A model generated the notes under the pieces. The model was not told the origin of the DNA and ran no database searches. It saw only the letters and a list, made by a program, of their open reading frames with translations. Shown here one piece after another: positions 35,566 through 47,239 of a stretch of DNA of 64,000 nucleotides (position 1 is its first letter; every line of letters begins with the position of its first letter). The position numbers were made by a program, and so were the translations under genes. The DNA comes from Hoylesella buccalis ATCC 35310 (GTDB lineage Bacteria; Bacteroidota; Bacteroidia; Bacteroidales; Bacteroidaceae). The stretch is from positions 434,001 to 498,000 of the forward strand of contig NZ_CP102287.1 in the NCBI RefSeq assembly GCF_025151385.1. Reading direction: 5' to 3'.

Positions 35566-37461
35566 TTATAGTTTACGTTTTTTTCTTTCAAGTTCTTCTC
35601 TTTTGCGTTGCATGGCTTGCTGTTGTTCCTGCATGGCTTGCAAGCGAGCCGCCATGCCACTTAGCTTCTTCGGGTTTGCTTTGTTCTCTTCATATCGTGC
35701 TTCGAGAATCTTAAGCAGCTTCTCATCGTTGGTCGTCTTACGCAAAGTCCACATGATGGCTGCACTGAAGAACAGTGAAACAAAGTAATAGAAGTTAAGG
35801 CCTGATGAATAGTCGTTGAACATGAAGAAGAACATCACTGGCATGAGATACATCATCCATTGCATCATCTTCATTTGTTCGGCTTGCTGTCCCACCATCT
35901 GATCGCGCTGTTGGCGCATGGTCATCCAGCTATAGAGCACGTTGGCCACACAGAAAAGAATACAGGTGAGTGACAGGTGGTCACCAATGAGCCAAATGTT
36001 TCTGTTCCATTCAATCACTGGATCGTATGTACTCAAGTCGTTAATCCAAAGGAAACTTTCACCACGTAGTTGAATAGCGTTTGGCACAAAGTTGAACATA
36101 GCAATCCAAATAGGCATCTGAATGAGCATTGGCAGACAGCCAGAAAGAGGACTAACGCCATATTTAGAATATTCAGCCATCATGGCTTGCTGCTTCTGCA
36201 TCTGGTCTTCAGGCTTATTGTATTGTGCCGTGGCAGCGTCAAGTTTTGGTTTTAAGACACGCATCTTGGCCGAACTCATGTAGCTCTTCTTAACCATTGG
36301 GAAGGTAATGACCTTTAATAATAAGGTGATTAAGATGAGTACTACGCCCATGGGGAACCATTTGGATAGCCAATCGAATACATAGATGGTGAACCAACGG
36401 TTGATAATGCGGAACAATGGCCAACCAAGGTATACCAATCTCTGCAATTCAAGGTCTTTATTGAAAGTACTCTGTTGCTCAACTCGGTTGAGTAAACGGA
36501 AATCATTTGGGCCGAAATAGAATTCAAATTCAGATGGTGTTTGCCCAGTTGGGTCAAAGAAGGTTTTCAATTTCGCCTCATACTCTTTCAAGAAGCCACT
36601 GCCTTTCTGCTGAGGAATGCTGGTCAACAAGGCACCAGTATTAAAGTCGTGCTTGGCAATCATCACAGCTGAGAAGAACTGGTTCTTAAAAGCAACCCAG
36701 TCAATCTTCTTGTCGATTTGCTCATCTACTTTCTCAGAAGTTTCACTGAGCTTATCTGTGCCACCATCTTCCTCATGATAAGTAAGGGTTGAATAGCGAT
36801 TCTCAAATGTAAAACCTTTCTCCTGCTGTCTGCATTTGTCTTTCCAGTTCACGTTCATGACTTTCGTATCTGGCGCAAAAAGACCGTTCATGCCCATCAC
36901 TTGCATGGACATGTGTAGGAGATAGTTTGGCCCTAATTTATAAGTAAGCACCATAGACTTTCCCTGACCCGCATTGGCTGTGAGCGTAACGGTGGAGTCT
37001 GTCTGTGCCGAAGGTTGGAAGAAGAGGTCTTGTGTAGCGATATTGGCGTCTTTGGTGGATAGGGTGAAGTTCAAACGATGAACCTTTTCATCCAGCAACG
37101 TTACATCCCTATTTCCTTCTTTGTCCTTGAATCCCTTAATCACAGCTTTGGTGACTGTTCCTCCTTTGGTGTTCAAAGTAAGTTGCAGTTTCTCGTTTTG
37201 CAAAACGATATCCTGTGCGTCACCCTGTAAGGCTTCATGGAAAAGAGCCGTGGTGTCAGCTTCTTGCTTGGCTTTCTGTTCAGCCAAATGTTTGGCTTCC
37301 GCATTCTTTTTGTTGGTTTCTGCCTTTTGCTTCATGACCGCAGCAATGGAGTCTTGGCGCATCATTTCTGCCTTTTGTTCGGAAGAGGGTTGCGACCACC
37401 AGCTGAACCCAATCAGCAGCAGACCCATCAGCACGAGTCCGGTAATAGTATTTTTATCCAT
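35566..37461 (-). CDS. yidC: membrane protein insertase YidC
   Basis: This 631-residue insertase places proteins in the inner membrane with or without SecYEG. It has the N-terminal membrane segment (MDKNTITGLVLMGLLLIGFSWW), a large periplasmic domain (about residues 60-350) and the conserved C-terminal core (KKSYMSSAKMRVLKPKLDAA, SGCLPMLIQMPIWIAMFNFV). The C-terminal tail is long, Lys/Arg/Gln-rich and coiled (LQAMQEQQQAMQRKREELERKKR), which suggests ribosome binding. It starts seven bases after pyrG and the peptidase follows after five, so these are probably one operon. Confidence 0.97.
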   Translation of the reverse strand: MDKNTITGLVLMGLLLIGFSWWSQPSSEQKAEMMRQDSIAAVMKQKAETNKKNAEAKHLAEQKAKQEADTTALFHEALQGDAQDIVLQNEKLQLTLNTKGGTVTKAVIKGFKDKEGNRDVTLLDEKVHRLNFTLSTKDANIATQDLFFQPSAQTDSTVTLTANAGQGKSMVLTYKLGPNYLLHMSMQVMGMNGLFAPDTKVMNVNWKDKCRQQEKGFTFENRYSTLTYHEEDGGTDKLSETSEKVDEQIDKKIDWVAFKNQFFSAVMIAKHDFNTGALLTSIPQQKGSGFLKEYEAKLKTFFDPTGQTPSEFEFYFGPNDFRLLNRVEQQSTFNKDLELQRLVYLGWPLFRIINRWFTIYVFDWLSKWFPMGVVLILITLLLKVITFPMVKKSYMSSAKMRVLKPKLDAATAQYNKPEDQMQKQQAMMAEYSKYGVSPLSGCLPMLIQMPIWIAMFNFVPNAIQLRGESFLWINDLSTYDPVIEWNRNIWLIGDHLSLTCILFCVANVLYSWMTMRQQRDQMVGQQAEQMKMMQWMMYLMPVMFFFMFNDYSSGLNFYYFVSLFFSAAIMWTLRKTTNDEKLLKILEARYEENKANPKKLSGMAARLQAMQEQQQAMQRKREELERKKRKL

Positions 37462-37468
37462 TTCTTGA

Positions 37469-39094
<1,626 letters not shown>

Positions 39095-39119
39095 TTAAAT
39101 GTCACAAAAATACAAGTTG

Positions 39120-39127
39120 CAAAGTTA
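39120..39127 (-). promoter_or_regulatory. -7 promoter element of pyrG
   Basis: CAAAGTTA reads TAACTTTG on the minus strand, exact TAnnTTTG, 44 bases before the pyrG ATG at 39076. It is divergent from the plus-strand element at 39172-39179. Confidence 0.7.
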
Positions 39128-39171
39128 GCATAAAATTGCGAAACAAACAAGCAACTGTCATTTTTTATTAT

Positions 39172-39179
39172 TACCTTTG
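39172..39179 (+). promoter_or_regulatory. -7 promoter element of the DUF3078 gene
   Basis: TACCTTTG is an exact TAnnTTTG element 25 bases before the ATG at 39204. The TTG at 39177 lies in this element, so it cannot be the translation start. Confidence 0.7.
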
Positions 39180-39203
39180 CATCCATACAAAACAATTAAT
39201 AAA

Positions 39204-40511
39204 ATGAAATTTAAAAGCACAGCGTTATTGTTCTTGTCAGCTCTTGCTATGAATGCTTATGGGGAGAGTTTACGTGGCGTTATCCACCATCCTGTGGATA
39301 CCGTTGCTCCTTTCGTAAAAACGTATACAGATTCACTGAAAAACTATAAGATGCAGCTTGATTCGCTGCAGAAGGTTAATGCGTCATTGAACAGTTTGCT
39401 CAATGACAAGAATGGCAAATACTCGAGATTGTTTTTGCCTATGACGTTTTACCATAACATCAGCCACAATCAGTTTCGACTGTCTGAAGACCCCGTAACC
39501 AATTCTATGCTCAACGAAACGCTGGAGAGAGCTTTGCTCCGCGTTTATTTGAAGCGTCCTGATCTTGTTCGGAACACGCAGACACGTCTCAATGCGCAGG
39601 GCCTGGTCTCAACAAGTCAAGATGCAACCATCAAGACGAAGACCGCCATCGTAGAGAAAGTGGCACCCACACCCACCGAAGCTTTACCTGTTCCAGTAGA
39701 CGTAGTCATCAAAAAACCTAATTTCTGGAAATTCTCGGGCGATGGCTATCTTCAATTCCTGCAAAACTATGTATCAGGCAACTGGTACAAGGCAGGCGAG
39801 AGCAACTATTCGATGCTGGGCACTGTGACGCTAAATGCCAATTACAACAATAAGCAGAAAGTGAAATGGGACAATAAGCTGGAGATGAAATTAGGTTTCC
39901 AAACCTCCAAGAGTGATACCCTGCACGCGCTTAAAACCCATACTGACGATATCAGATACACGAGCAGCTTTGGTCTGCAAGCCTCCAAGAGATGGTACTA
40001 TTCTCTGCAACTTATTGCCAACACTCAGTTCATGCGTGGCTATCGTAACAACGACGAGCGCGTATACTCCGATTTCCTCTCTCCGTTGAACGTTGAATTA
40101 TCCCTGGGTATGCGGTACAACGTCGACTCGTTTAAGGGCAAGCTCAAGGGAAATGTCAACATAGCTCCGTTTGCCTACCATTATCGTTATGTGGGACGTG
40201 AAGATTTGGTAACAAGATTTGGTATCGAAAAAGGTAAACATTATGTAGACGACTATGGTTCGAGTTTGAACATTGATCTCACCTGGAAGTTCTCTGATAT
40301 GGTTCGATGGAAGACGCGTTTGTACGGTTATACGTCCTACAAACGTACCGAAATGGAGTGGGAGAATACGCTCACGGTTCAGTTTACCAAGTACCTCTCC
40401 ACCAACCTGTACGTATATCCACGATTTGACGACAGTCGTAAGCGCGACGATCACCATGGATATTTCATGTACAAGGAATACCTGTCTGTTGGACTTTCTT
40501 ATTCTTTCTAA
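39204..40511 (+). CDS. DUF3078 family outer-membrane protein
   Basis: This 435-residue protein has a signal peptide (MKFKSTALLFLSALAMNAYG) and, from about residue 175, the DUF3078 pattern NFWKFSGDGYLQFLQNYVSGNWYKAGESNYSML and following beta-strands. It ends in SVGLSYSF, typical of barrel proteins, so it is probably in the outer membrane. The function is not known. I place the start at 39204, because the promoter element covers the alternative start. It is convergent with the C11 protease gene, with a hairpin-rich gap in between. Confidence 0.85.
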   Translation: MKFKSTALLFLSALAMNAYGESLRGVIHHPVDTVAPFVKTYTDSLKNYKMQLDSLQKVNASLNSLLNDKNGKYSRLFLPMTFYHNISHNQFRLSEDPVTNSMLNETLERALLRVYLKRPDLVRNTQTRLNAQGLVSTSQDATIKTKTAIVEKVAPTPTEALPVPVDVVIKKPNFWKFSGDGYLQFLQNYVSGNWYKAGESNYSMLGTVTLNANYNNKQKVKWDNKLEMKLGFQTSKSDTLHALKTHTDDIRYTSSFGLQASKRWYYSLQLIANTQFMRGYRNNDERVYSDFLSPLNVELSLGMRYNVDSFKGKLKGNVNIAPFAYHYRYVGREDLVTRFGIEKGKHYVDDYGSSLNIDLTWKFSDMVRWKTRLYGYTSYKRTEMEWENTLTVQFTKYLSTNLYVYPRFDDSRKRDDHHGYFMYKEYLSVGLSYSF

Positions 40512-40535
40512 TTCGAAAGAATTCTCCACCGCACG

Positions 40536-40610
40536 GGTTAGCGCCTTTCAGTTGATTTCAGAACTTTCGCAAAAGCGAAACTGTTCTTGAGAAGACGTAA
40601 GGCGATAACC
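40536..40610. terminator. nested inverted repeats between convergent genes
   Basis: GGTTAGCGCCTT (40536-40547) pairs with AAGGCGATAACC (40599-40610) with one mismatch, and TTTCGC/GCGAAA (40565-40570 with 40575-40580) makes an inner hairpin. It lies between the DUF3078 stop and the C11 stop and probably ends transcription in both directions. Confidence 0.5.
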
Positions 40611-41842
40611 TAATGTGTTGCTTTCCACCAGCCTGTTTGCTGCAATCCTCGCGATGGTGCAACATGCAGGGTTGGGTCGGAAATGGTGATTCCACTGAAG
40701 TTCTTAATCTTGATATACTTGGGCTTTTCGTATGGATAGATATACGAATAAATTGAATCCGTCACGCTCTTGCTGCGTACAACCTTGGCCAGTTGGGCTT
40801 TGAATGTTGCTTTCATTCTTTCGTCTTGGCACAGCTTGTCCACGTAGTCGCCCAAATCAAAGAAGATGTTTGGTTTGAAACCATCCAGTACTTGGATGCT
40901 GTCTCGTTGTTTGTCGTCTAAGGTATAGACGGCATTAATGTCTCGCATGATGTTGGCCAGCCCATCTACTTGACGGCAATCAATCACGGCAATGGCTCCA
41001 GAGGCCACCTTATAGTTTGAATAAAACTCATGAAACTTGTTTACTGCCGTGGCATAGTTGGGTACTGGTGTGGCCAAACTGGCCCACATGGATGCATAAG
41101 GCATGCCGATAGCAATGACTTCTGAGGTCGACCCAATCAAGAAGTTGCATACATCTTTCAGCATGTAAGCCGTTTCTATGTTGGCCATGTAACAGTCGTC
41201 AAACAAGATATACTGCATTTTAGTACCCGTCTGGGCAATGCCCTCAGCCAGCACTTCGATGTCTGTCGCATAGTTTTCCAGGTCGTTCACGCTGCCAAAA
41301 AAGCGTGTTCGTTCCCATTGGGTCACGCGTTGCCGCGTCATGAAGTTGTATTTCTTCGCCTGATATGGATAGTCTTTCCAGTTGGCCTTGTAAGTCCAAC
41401 CTGTTCCATGACACCCAATAATCATGGCATAGTTCAAGGCTTCAGCAGCCGACTTGGTGTCGTTGATTATTTCTGCGATACCGCTTGCCGTGGTGTATGC
41501 ATGCCCCGAATAGGTCTTGATGGGTTGGTGTACAAACTCCTTGTTTTCATATTTCACCTCGTACAATTCCGATTCAGTGGCCGACTTGCTGAGGAAAACC
41601 ACCAATCGTGAGCCTTTCAACCCTTTCTTGGCTTTTATTCCCGACTCAATGCTGTCTAGGTTTTCCTTGAAAATGTTATACAGCCCGCTGACATTCGAAT
41701 CGCCTGACCAAGGCATGTAAACCAGTATGGTCTGCTTATTGAAGTCCTCAACGTTTACAGGCTCATCCTCGCTGCACGAAGAGAGTATCATCGTGCATGC
41801 CAAGATCACCCACCAAAACAATCGTTTCCTCCTATTCATCAT
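40610..41842 (-). CDS. clostripain-family (C11) cysteine protease lipoprotein
   Basis: This 410-residue protein has a lipoprotein signal (lipobox LSSC, Cys23) and a C11/clostripain-type core. The catalytic dyad is visible as His in IIGCHGTGW and Cys in [12 protein letters not shown], the two motifs that define the family. C11 proteases usually cut after Arg or Lys; Bacteroidota have several, some of which are secreted. It overlaps valS by four bases (41839-41842), so it is probably translated from the valS transcript. Confidence 0.87.
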   Translation of the reverse strand: MMNRRKRLFWWVILACTMILSSCSEDEPVNVEDFNKQTILVYMPWSGDSNVSGLYNIFKENLDSIESGIKAKKGLKGSRLVVFLSKSATESELYEVKYENKEFVHQPIKTYSGHAYTTASGIAEIINDTKSAAEALNYAMIIGCHGTGWTYKANWKDYPYQAKKYNFMTRQRVTQWERTRFFGSVNDLENYATDIEVLAEGIAQTGTKMQYILFDDCYMANIETAYMLKDVCNFLIGSTSEVIAIGMPYASMWASLATPVPNYATAVNKFHEFYSNYKVASGAIAVIDCRQVDGLANIMRDINAVYTLDDKQRDSIQVLDGFKPNIFFDLGDYVDKLCQDERMKATFKAQLAKVVRSKSVTDSIYSYIYPYEKPKYIKIKNFSGITISDPTLHVAPSRGLQQTGWWKATH

Positions 41843-44481
41843 GATACTTTATTCTTCAACTCTGCTATTGATTGGCGCAATGAGGCTATTTTCTCCTCCG
41901 AGTCGCTCTGTTTCTTACGCTCCAGTGCCACGACAGCTTCCGGAGCATTGGCCACGAACTTCTCGTTAGCGAGCTTCTTCTTGATGCCAGCCAAGAATCC
42001 TTCAAGATGTTTGAGCTGGTCTTCCTGCTTTTTGAGTTCGGCTGCTACGTCAATCAAGTTGCCCACTGGCACGGCAAATTCATCGGTACCCACCATGAAT
42101 AGGGCTGCGTCTGATGGCTTTTCTTCCGCCACCTCAATGTTTTTCAGGTTGGCCATCTTGGTGATGATGTCGTTATAAACCGCATGGTTGTTGTTGGATA
42201 TGGCGATGAGCTCAAGTTCGTCCTTAGGTGAAATGTTCTTTTGGTTGCGTACAGTACGCACGCCACTCACGATTTGTTTGACCTTTTCAATGTCCTCTAC
42301 CAGCGTTCTGTCCGCGTCCGTAGGCTCTGCGATTTGCAACTTCTCGCGCATAATCGATGCTCCTTCAGCGCGTGTGTACAGGTGTTGCCACAGTTCTTCG
42401 GTGATGAATGGCATGAAAGGATGCAGCATTTTGAGCAGCACATCAAAGTATTTCAAGGTTGCTTCGTATGTTGTTCGGTCAATGGGCGTACCGTAGGCAG
42501 GTTTGACCATTTCCAGATACCAACTGGAAAACTCGTCCCAGAACAGGCGATACACCACCATGAGGGCTTCAGAGATACGATATTTAGCAAACAGGTCGTT
42601 CACTTCTTCGTTTGTGGTGCGCAGTTTTGCCTCGAACCAGGCTGTTGCCAGTTTGCAGGCATTGGGCTGTTCGCCGTCAACCACTTCCCATCCTTTTACC
42701 AATCTAAAGGCATTCCAAATCTTGTTGTTGAAGTTTCGACCTTGCTCGCACAGGCTCTCATCGAAGAGGATGTCGTTGCCCGCCGGCGCACTGAGCATCA
42801 TACCCATACGCACACCGTCGGCTCCGTATTGGTCTATCAGTGAGATGGGGTCGGGAGAGTTGCCGAGACTCTTGCTCATCTTACGACCCAGTTTGTCACG
42901 AACAATGCCCGTGAAGTACACATGCTTGAAAGGCATCTGCCCTTTATACTCGTATCCGGCCATGATCATGCGTGCCACCCAGAAGAAGATGATGTCGGGT
43001 CCGGTAATCAGGTCAGCCGTGGGGTAGTAGTAGTTGATTTCCTCGTTGTTGGGATGGTTGATGCCATCAAAGAGCGAGATAGGCCACAGCCATGAGGAGA
43101 ACCAGGTGTCCAGACAGTCGCTGTCTTGCTCCAGCTGTTCCATGGTCAGCGCATTGTCCTTCTTTCGGGCCAGCTCCAGCGCTTCTTCCGCACACTTGGC
43201 CACCACAACCTCTTGCTTGTCGTTTACCGTGAAGTAGTAGGCTGGTATGCGATGTCCCCACCATAGCTGACGGCTGATGCACCAATCCTTGATGTTCTCC
43301 AGCCAGTGGCGGTAGGTGTTCTTATACTTTGATGGATAAAATTGTATGTCATCGTCCATCACCGGCTGCAAGGCCAGGTCGGCAAAGTGTTGCATTTTGA
43401 GGAACCACTGTGTGGATAGCTTCGGCTCAATGGGCACATGGGTGCGTTCGGAATAGCCCACCTTGTTGTCATAGTCTTCCACCTTTTCCATCAATCCCGC
43501 CTTCTCCAGGTCTTTGGCTATTTGCTTGCGCACCTCCATACGATCCATGCCCACATACAGTCCGGCCGCCTCGGAGAGGGTACCGTTGTCGTTAAAGATG
43601 TCGATGGTTTGCAATCCGTGTTTCAAACCCAAGGCATGGTCGTTGATGTCGTGCGCCGGTGTCACTTTGAGACAGCCCGTTCCGAACTCGATATCCACGT
43701 AGTCGTCTTCTATAACCGGAATCTCCCTGCCTACGAGTGGCACGATGACGTGCTTACCCCTCAGCCATTGGTTCTTGGGATCGTTGGGGTTGATGCACAT
43801 GGCCGTGTCACCCATGATGGTTTCTGGACGCGTGGTGGCCACAACGGCATACTTGCCGGGTTCTTCCACAACGTTGTATCGCAGGTAATACAGTTTGGAA
43901 TGTTCGTCCTTGTAAATCACCTCCTCGTCACTGAGGGCCGTCTGAGCCTGTGGATCCCAGTTCACCATGCGCACTCCGCGGTAGATGAGTCCCTTGTTGT
44001 AGAGGTCACAGAACACCTTGATGACACTCTCCGAACGCTTTTCGTCCATGGTGAAGGCCGTGCGATCCCAGTCGCAAGAAGCGCCCAGGCGACGCAGTTG
44101 CTTCAGGATGATGCCGCCGTGCTCGTGTGTCCAGTCCCATGCATGCTTCAAAAACTCATCTCTTGAAAGGTCAGTCTTGTTGATGCCCTGTTCTTTGAGA
44201 CGTGCCACCACTTTGGCTTCTGTGGCAATCGACGCATGGTCTGTACCCGGTACCCAGCAGGCATTCTTGCCTTCCATGCGGGCGCGGCGCACCAGGATAT
44301 CTTGAATGGTATTGTTGAGCATGTGTCCCATGTGCAAAACGCCAGTGACGTTGGGTGGAGGTATGACAACCGTATAAGGTTCGCGTCCGTCAGGTTTTGA
44401 ACTGAAAAGTTTGTGGTTCAGCCAATACTCATACCATTTTGATTCCACTTCTTTGGGATCATACTTACTTGCTAATTCCAT
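41839..44481 (-). CDS. valS: valyl-tRNA synthetase
   Basis: This 880-residue class I synthetase charges tRNA-Val. The HIGH-like motif is HMGH (residues 50-53) in [15 protein letters not shown], and KMSKS is at 534-538. The editing domain, the anticodon-binding domain and a C-terminal coiled coil ([25 protein letters not shown]) complete the expected order. The length is normal. It is divergent from mazG, and its stop overlaps the C11 protease start by four bases. Confidence 0.98.
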   Translation of the reverse strand: MELASKYDPKEVESKWYEYWLNHKLFSSKPDGREPYTVVIPPPNVTGVLHMGHMLNNTIQDILVRRARMEGKNACWVPGTDHASIATEAKVVARLKEQGINKTDLSRDEFLKHAWDWTHEHGGIILKQLRRLGASCDWDRTAFTMDEKRSESVIKVFCDLYNKGLIYRGVRMVNWDPQAQTALSDEEVIYKDEHSKLYYLRYNVVEEPGKYAVVATTRPETIMGDTAMCINPNDPKNQWLRGKHVIVPLVGREIPVIEDDYVDIEFGTGCLKVTPAHDINDHALGLKHGLQTIDIFNDNGTLSEAAGLYVGMDRMEVRKQIAKDLEKAGLMEKVEDYDNKVGYSERTHVPIEPKLSTQWFLKMQHFADLALQPVMDDDIQFYPSKYKNTYRHWLENIKDWCISRQLWWGHRIPAYYFTVNDKQEVVVAKCAEEALELARKKDNALTMEQLEQDSDCLDTWFSSWLWPISLFDGINHPNNEEINYYYPTADLITGPDIIFFWVARMIMAGYEYKGQMPFKHVYFTGIVRDKLGRKMSKSLGNSPDPISLIDQYGADGVRMGMMLSAPAGNDILFDESLCEQGRNFNNKIWNAFRLVKGWEVVDGEQPNACKLATAWFEAKLRTTNEEVNDLFAKYRISEALMVVYRLFWDEFSSWYLEMVKPAYGTPIDRTTYEATLKYFDVLLKMLHPFMPFITEELWQHLYTRAEGASIMREKLQIAEPTDADRTLVEDIEKVKQIVSGVRTVRNQKNISPKDELELIAISNNNHAVYNDIITKMANLKNIEVAEEKPSDAALFMVGTDEFAVPVGNLIDVAAELKKQEDQLKHLEGFLAGIKKKLANEKFVANAPEAVVALERKKQSDSEEKIASLRQSIAELKNKVS

Positions 44482-44524
44482 TTGATGTATTTCTGCTTAA
44501 ATAATAAATTCGTATAAATCGTTG

Positions 44525-44532
44525 CAAAATTA
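44525..44532 (-). promoter_or_regulatory. -7 promoter element of valS
   Basis: CAAAATTA reads TAATTTTG on the minus strand, which fits TAnnTTTG, 44 bases before the valS start. Confidence 0.55.
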
Positions 44533-44554
44533 CGAAAATTCAATTGAAAATGAT

Positions 44555-44562
44555 TACTTTTG
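44555..44562 (+). promoter_or_regulatory. -7 promoter element of mazG
   Basis: TACTTTTG fits TAnnTTTG and lies 21 bases before the ATG at 44583. It overlaps the in-frame upstream ATG codons, which argues against them as starts. Confidence 0.6.
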
Positions 44563-44582
44563 CCGTAATAAAATACACCTAT

Positions 44583-45479
44583 ATGCACACGAAAGAAGAA
44601 AAGCTGGCGGCTTTTAGTCGTTTGCTCGATGTCCAAGAGCGATTGCGAAAAGAGTGTCCTTGGGACAGAAAGCAGACCAATGAGAGCCTCAGACCCAATA
44701 CGATTGAAGAGGTTTACGAACTTTGCGACGCGCTTTTGAACGACGATAAGAAAAACATTTGCAAGGAGTTGGGCGATGTCATGGAGCATGTGCTGTTCTA
44801 TTCCATCTTAGGAGAGGAGACGCGCGACTTCGATTTGGCAGATGTATGCAACAAGCAGGCCGACAAGCTGATGTTTCGCCATCCGTTTATCGACTGGACA
44901 GGATGGGAGGGTGATCCCAAACAGGGAAAAACGGCCGAAGGTAACACGTTGACCGACAACCCCAAAACGGAGCAACAGGTGGAACAAACCTGGGAGCAGA
45001 TTAAGCAAAAGGAGAAAGATGGAAACAAAACAGTGCTCTCGGGTGTGCCTGATTCACTGCCATCACTCATCAAGGCTTACCGCATTCAGGACAAAGCCCG
45101 CAACGTAGGGTTCGACTGGAAACAGCGTGAAGACGTATGGGATAAGGTGCGTGAGGAGTTGAAGGAGTTGGAGGTGGAATTGAATCAGCTTAGTCAAGAG
45201 AAAGCAACGAGTGAACTCGGTGATTTTCTCTTCTCCGTCATCAACGCCGCACGCTTGTATCATCTGAATCCAGAGAACGCTTTGGAGATGACTAACCAGA
45301 AGTTTATTCGTCGTTTCAACTATGTAGAACAGCAAACGTTAAAGAAAGGAAAGCTACTGACTGATATGACGTTGGAGGAAATGGATAAACTATGGGTGGA
45401 AGCAAAGATGATGGAAAGGAAGGCAACCCATGCGACCAATAATAATGCATGCGATGCGGCTGCAAATGAAAGTCATTGA
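44583..45479 (+). CDS. mazG: nucleoside triphosphate pyrophosphohydrolase MazG
   Basis: This 298-residue enzyme hydrolyses NTPs to NMP and PPi and removes unwanted nucleotides. Two MazG-type domains are visible: the first opens LLDVQERLRKECPWDRKQTNESLRPNTIEEVYEL with the metal-binding ExxE/ExxD helices (KELGDVMEHV), the second around LKELEVELNQ and SELGDFLFSVI. I chose ATG 44583 because a promoter element covers the earlier ATG codons (44544, 44550). The last residues (NESH) and the stop are encoded by the first copy of a 22-bp tandem repeat. Confidence 0.93.
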   Translation: MHTKEEKLAAFSRLLDVQERLRKECPWDRKQTNESLRPNTIEEVYELCDALLNDDKKNICKELGDVMEHVLFYSILGEETRDFDLADVCNKQADKLMFRHPFIDWTGWEGDPKQGKTAEGNTLTDNPKTEQQVEQTWEQIKQKEKDGNKTVLSGVPDSLPSLIKAYRIQDKARNVGFDWKQREDVWDKVREELKELEVELNQLSQEKATSELGDFLFSVINAARLYHLNPENALEMTNQKFIRRFNYVEQQTLKKGKLLTDMTLEEMDKLWVEAKMMERKATHATNNNACDAAANESH

Positions 45480-45558
45480 GTTTGCACTCCAAAGTCATTG
45501 AGTTTGCACTCCAAAGTCATTGAGTTTGGCCTTCAAAGTCATTGAGTTTAGTGGCCAA
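45471..45558. repeat. four 22-bp tandem repeats at the mazG 3' end
   Basis: Units of 22 bp beginning AAGTCATTGAGTTTG start at 45471, 45493, 45515 and 45537. The first two are identical and the last two differ at the end. The mazG stop codon lies in the first unit. The core matches the CAAAGTCA-type repeats at 14.07-14.15 kb and 28.03-28.10 kb. Confidence 0.95.
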
Positions 45559-45654
45559 TAGCATAGGAATTGCAATGTCGAAGAAAACACTTCTTTGTTG
45601 ATTCGTACAACAGGTTGGAAATCAAAGAAATAGAAAATATTAAAACAGATTATC

Positions 45655-46218
45655 ATGAAAAAGAGTATGAAAGGCTTAGTGGTTGTTGTTTTGACCACAT
45701 TTTTAGTGATGGGATGTGTTGACCGTAAGCCCAAGCAAGTTGCAGATAAAGACGCAGCCTCCGTGGAAGAAACTAATAACGATTCTACTGTTTATGGCGT
45801 TTGCGGGGACGGTACGGCGATGCATACGCTGCAGATTATATCAGATGCTGGCGATACGCTGATGTATATGTTGAACTCAGATGGCGACGTCATCTCTGAT
45901 GTTCAGGGAGGTTTGATGGTAGGTGACCGACTAGCCATCGTAGGTGTTCAGTCCAACGGTGAAAGAGTGGCTCAGAAAGTCATCAATCTCACCACGCTCT
46001 TAGGCAAGTGGTCGAGCCTGGACAAGAACTTTGAGATACAAGAGGGCGGTGCGGTGCAGTCGTTCGTCAAGGCAGAAAGCAATCCATGGACATCCTGGAA
46101 GATTCTCAACGGTAAGTTGTTGCTGAATAAAGACACCTTCAGCGTGAACACCTTGGGAGCCGACAGCCTCTATCTGGAGAACAACGAGGGCATCTTTGCC
46201 TACAGAAGACAGCAATAA
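45655..46218 (+). CDS. lipocalin-like lipoprotein
   Basis: This 187-residue protein has a lipoprotein signal (MKKSMKGLVVVVLTTFLVMGC, Cys21). The C-terminal part (LLGKWSSLDKNFEIQEGGAVQSF, WKILNGKLLLN) looks like the lipocalin-like domain common in Bacteroidota lipoproteins, with the GKW start of strand A. Ligand and role are unknown. rnz begins nine bases after the stop. Confidence 0.75.
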   Translation: MKKSMKGLVVVVLTTFLVMGCVDRKPKQVADKDAASVEETNNDSTVYGVCGDGTAMHTLQIISDAGDTLMYMLNSDGDVISDVQGGLMVGDRLAIVGVQSNGERVAQKVINLTTLLGKWSSLDKNFEIQEGGAVQSFVKAESNPWTSWKILNGKLLLNKDTFSVNTLGADSLYLENNEGIFAYRRQQ

Positions 46219-46227
46219 TCGAAGGCA

Positions 46228-47145
46228 TTGGAACCTTTTAAAATACATATTTTAGGTTGTGGCAGTGCCTTGCCTACGCTCAAACACAACGCTTCTTCGC
46301 AAGTGGTCGACATACGCGGAAAGCTTTTCATGGTCGACTGTGGCGAAGGTACGCAAGTGCAGTTGCGCCGTTCCAGGGTGAGTTTCACCCGTATTCAAGC
46401 GGTGTTTATCAGTCACCTGCACGGCGATCATTGTCTGGGACTTATCGGTATGATTTCCACTTTCGGCATGCTGGGGCGTACGGCTACACTGCATGTTTAT
46501 GCGTCAGGCGAGTTTGAGCGGATGCTTCAGATGCAAATAGACATGTTTTGCAAGGGTCTTGAATTTGAAGTGGTCTTCCATGCTGTTGACACAACCAAGC
46601 ATCAGGTGATTTATGAGGATAAAAGTTTGACGGTAGCATCCATTCCTTTGGAGCATCGAGTGCCCTGTTGTGGGTTCCTGTTTAGGGAAAAACCACTCTT
46701 GCCGCACATCCGTCGGGATATGATTGATTGCTATCAAATCCCCATTTCGCAAATCAACAACATCAAGAATGGTGCCGATTGGACTACGGAGGAGGGCGAA
46801 TTGGTGGAAAACAGTCGACTGACCTATCCGGCTGAGGCACCGCGTAGCTATGCCTATTGCAGTGACACGCGATATATCCCTACGCTCCACCAGCTGGTAA
46901 AGGGCGTGGATGTGTTGTACCATGAGTCGACCTACGATTCGGAACATGAAGCCCGCGCCAAACTGTATTATCACAGCACGGCGGCACAGGCTGCCCAGGT
47001 GGCTCTTGATGCGGGAGTGGGAAAACTGCTGTTGGGGCATTATAGTGCGCGATATGATGATGAGAGCGTGATTCTGCGAGAAGCACAGAAAATATTTCCA
47101 AACAGCTTTTTGACAGCCGAAGAAATGATTTTCGATGTTAAATAG
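46228..47145 (+). CDS. rnz: ribonuclease Z
   Basis: This 305-residue metallo-beta-lactamase-fold nuclease trims tRNA 3' ends. The metal-binding motif is SHLHGDH (His63, His65, Asp67, His68), and later ligands are in HESTYDSEHEARA and LLGHYSARY. The exosite-like segment and the length (about 300) fit the short bacterial form. The start is a TTG at 46228 (MEPFKIHILGCGSALPT), because the conserved first strand needs it and no ATG is in range. It is nine bases from the lipocalin-like gene. Confidence 0.96.
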   Translation: MEPFKIHILGCGSALPTLKHNASSQVVDIRGKLFMVDCGEGTQVQLRRSRVSFTRIQAVFISHLHGDHCLGLIGMISTFGMLGRTATLHVYASGEFERMLQMQIDMFCKGLEFEVVFHAVDTTKHQVIYEDKSLTVASIPLEHRVPCCGFLFREKPLLPHIRRDMIDCYQIPISQINNIKNGADWTTEEGELVENSRLTYPAEAPRSYAYCSDTRYIPTLHQLVKGVDVLYHESTYDSEHEARAKLYYHSTAAQAAQVALDAGVGKLLLGHYSARYDDESVILREAQKIFPNSFLTAEEMIFDVK

Positions 47146-47200
47146 AGTTAAATGCACAATAATATTTAAGGCTCATCCTTGAATATTACCTATAAATAAC

Positions 47201-47208
47201 TATCTTTG
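47201..47208 (+). promoter_or_regulatory. -7 promoter element of the small secreted protein
   Basis: TATCTTTG is an exact TAnnTTTG element 32 bases before the ATG at 47240. Confidence 0.65.
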
Positions 47209-47239
47209 CCTTGAAGTGAACACAAATGGTAGACATAAT

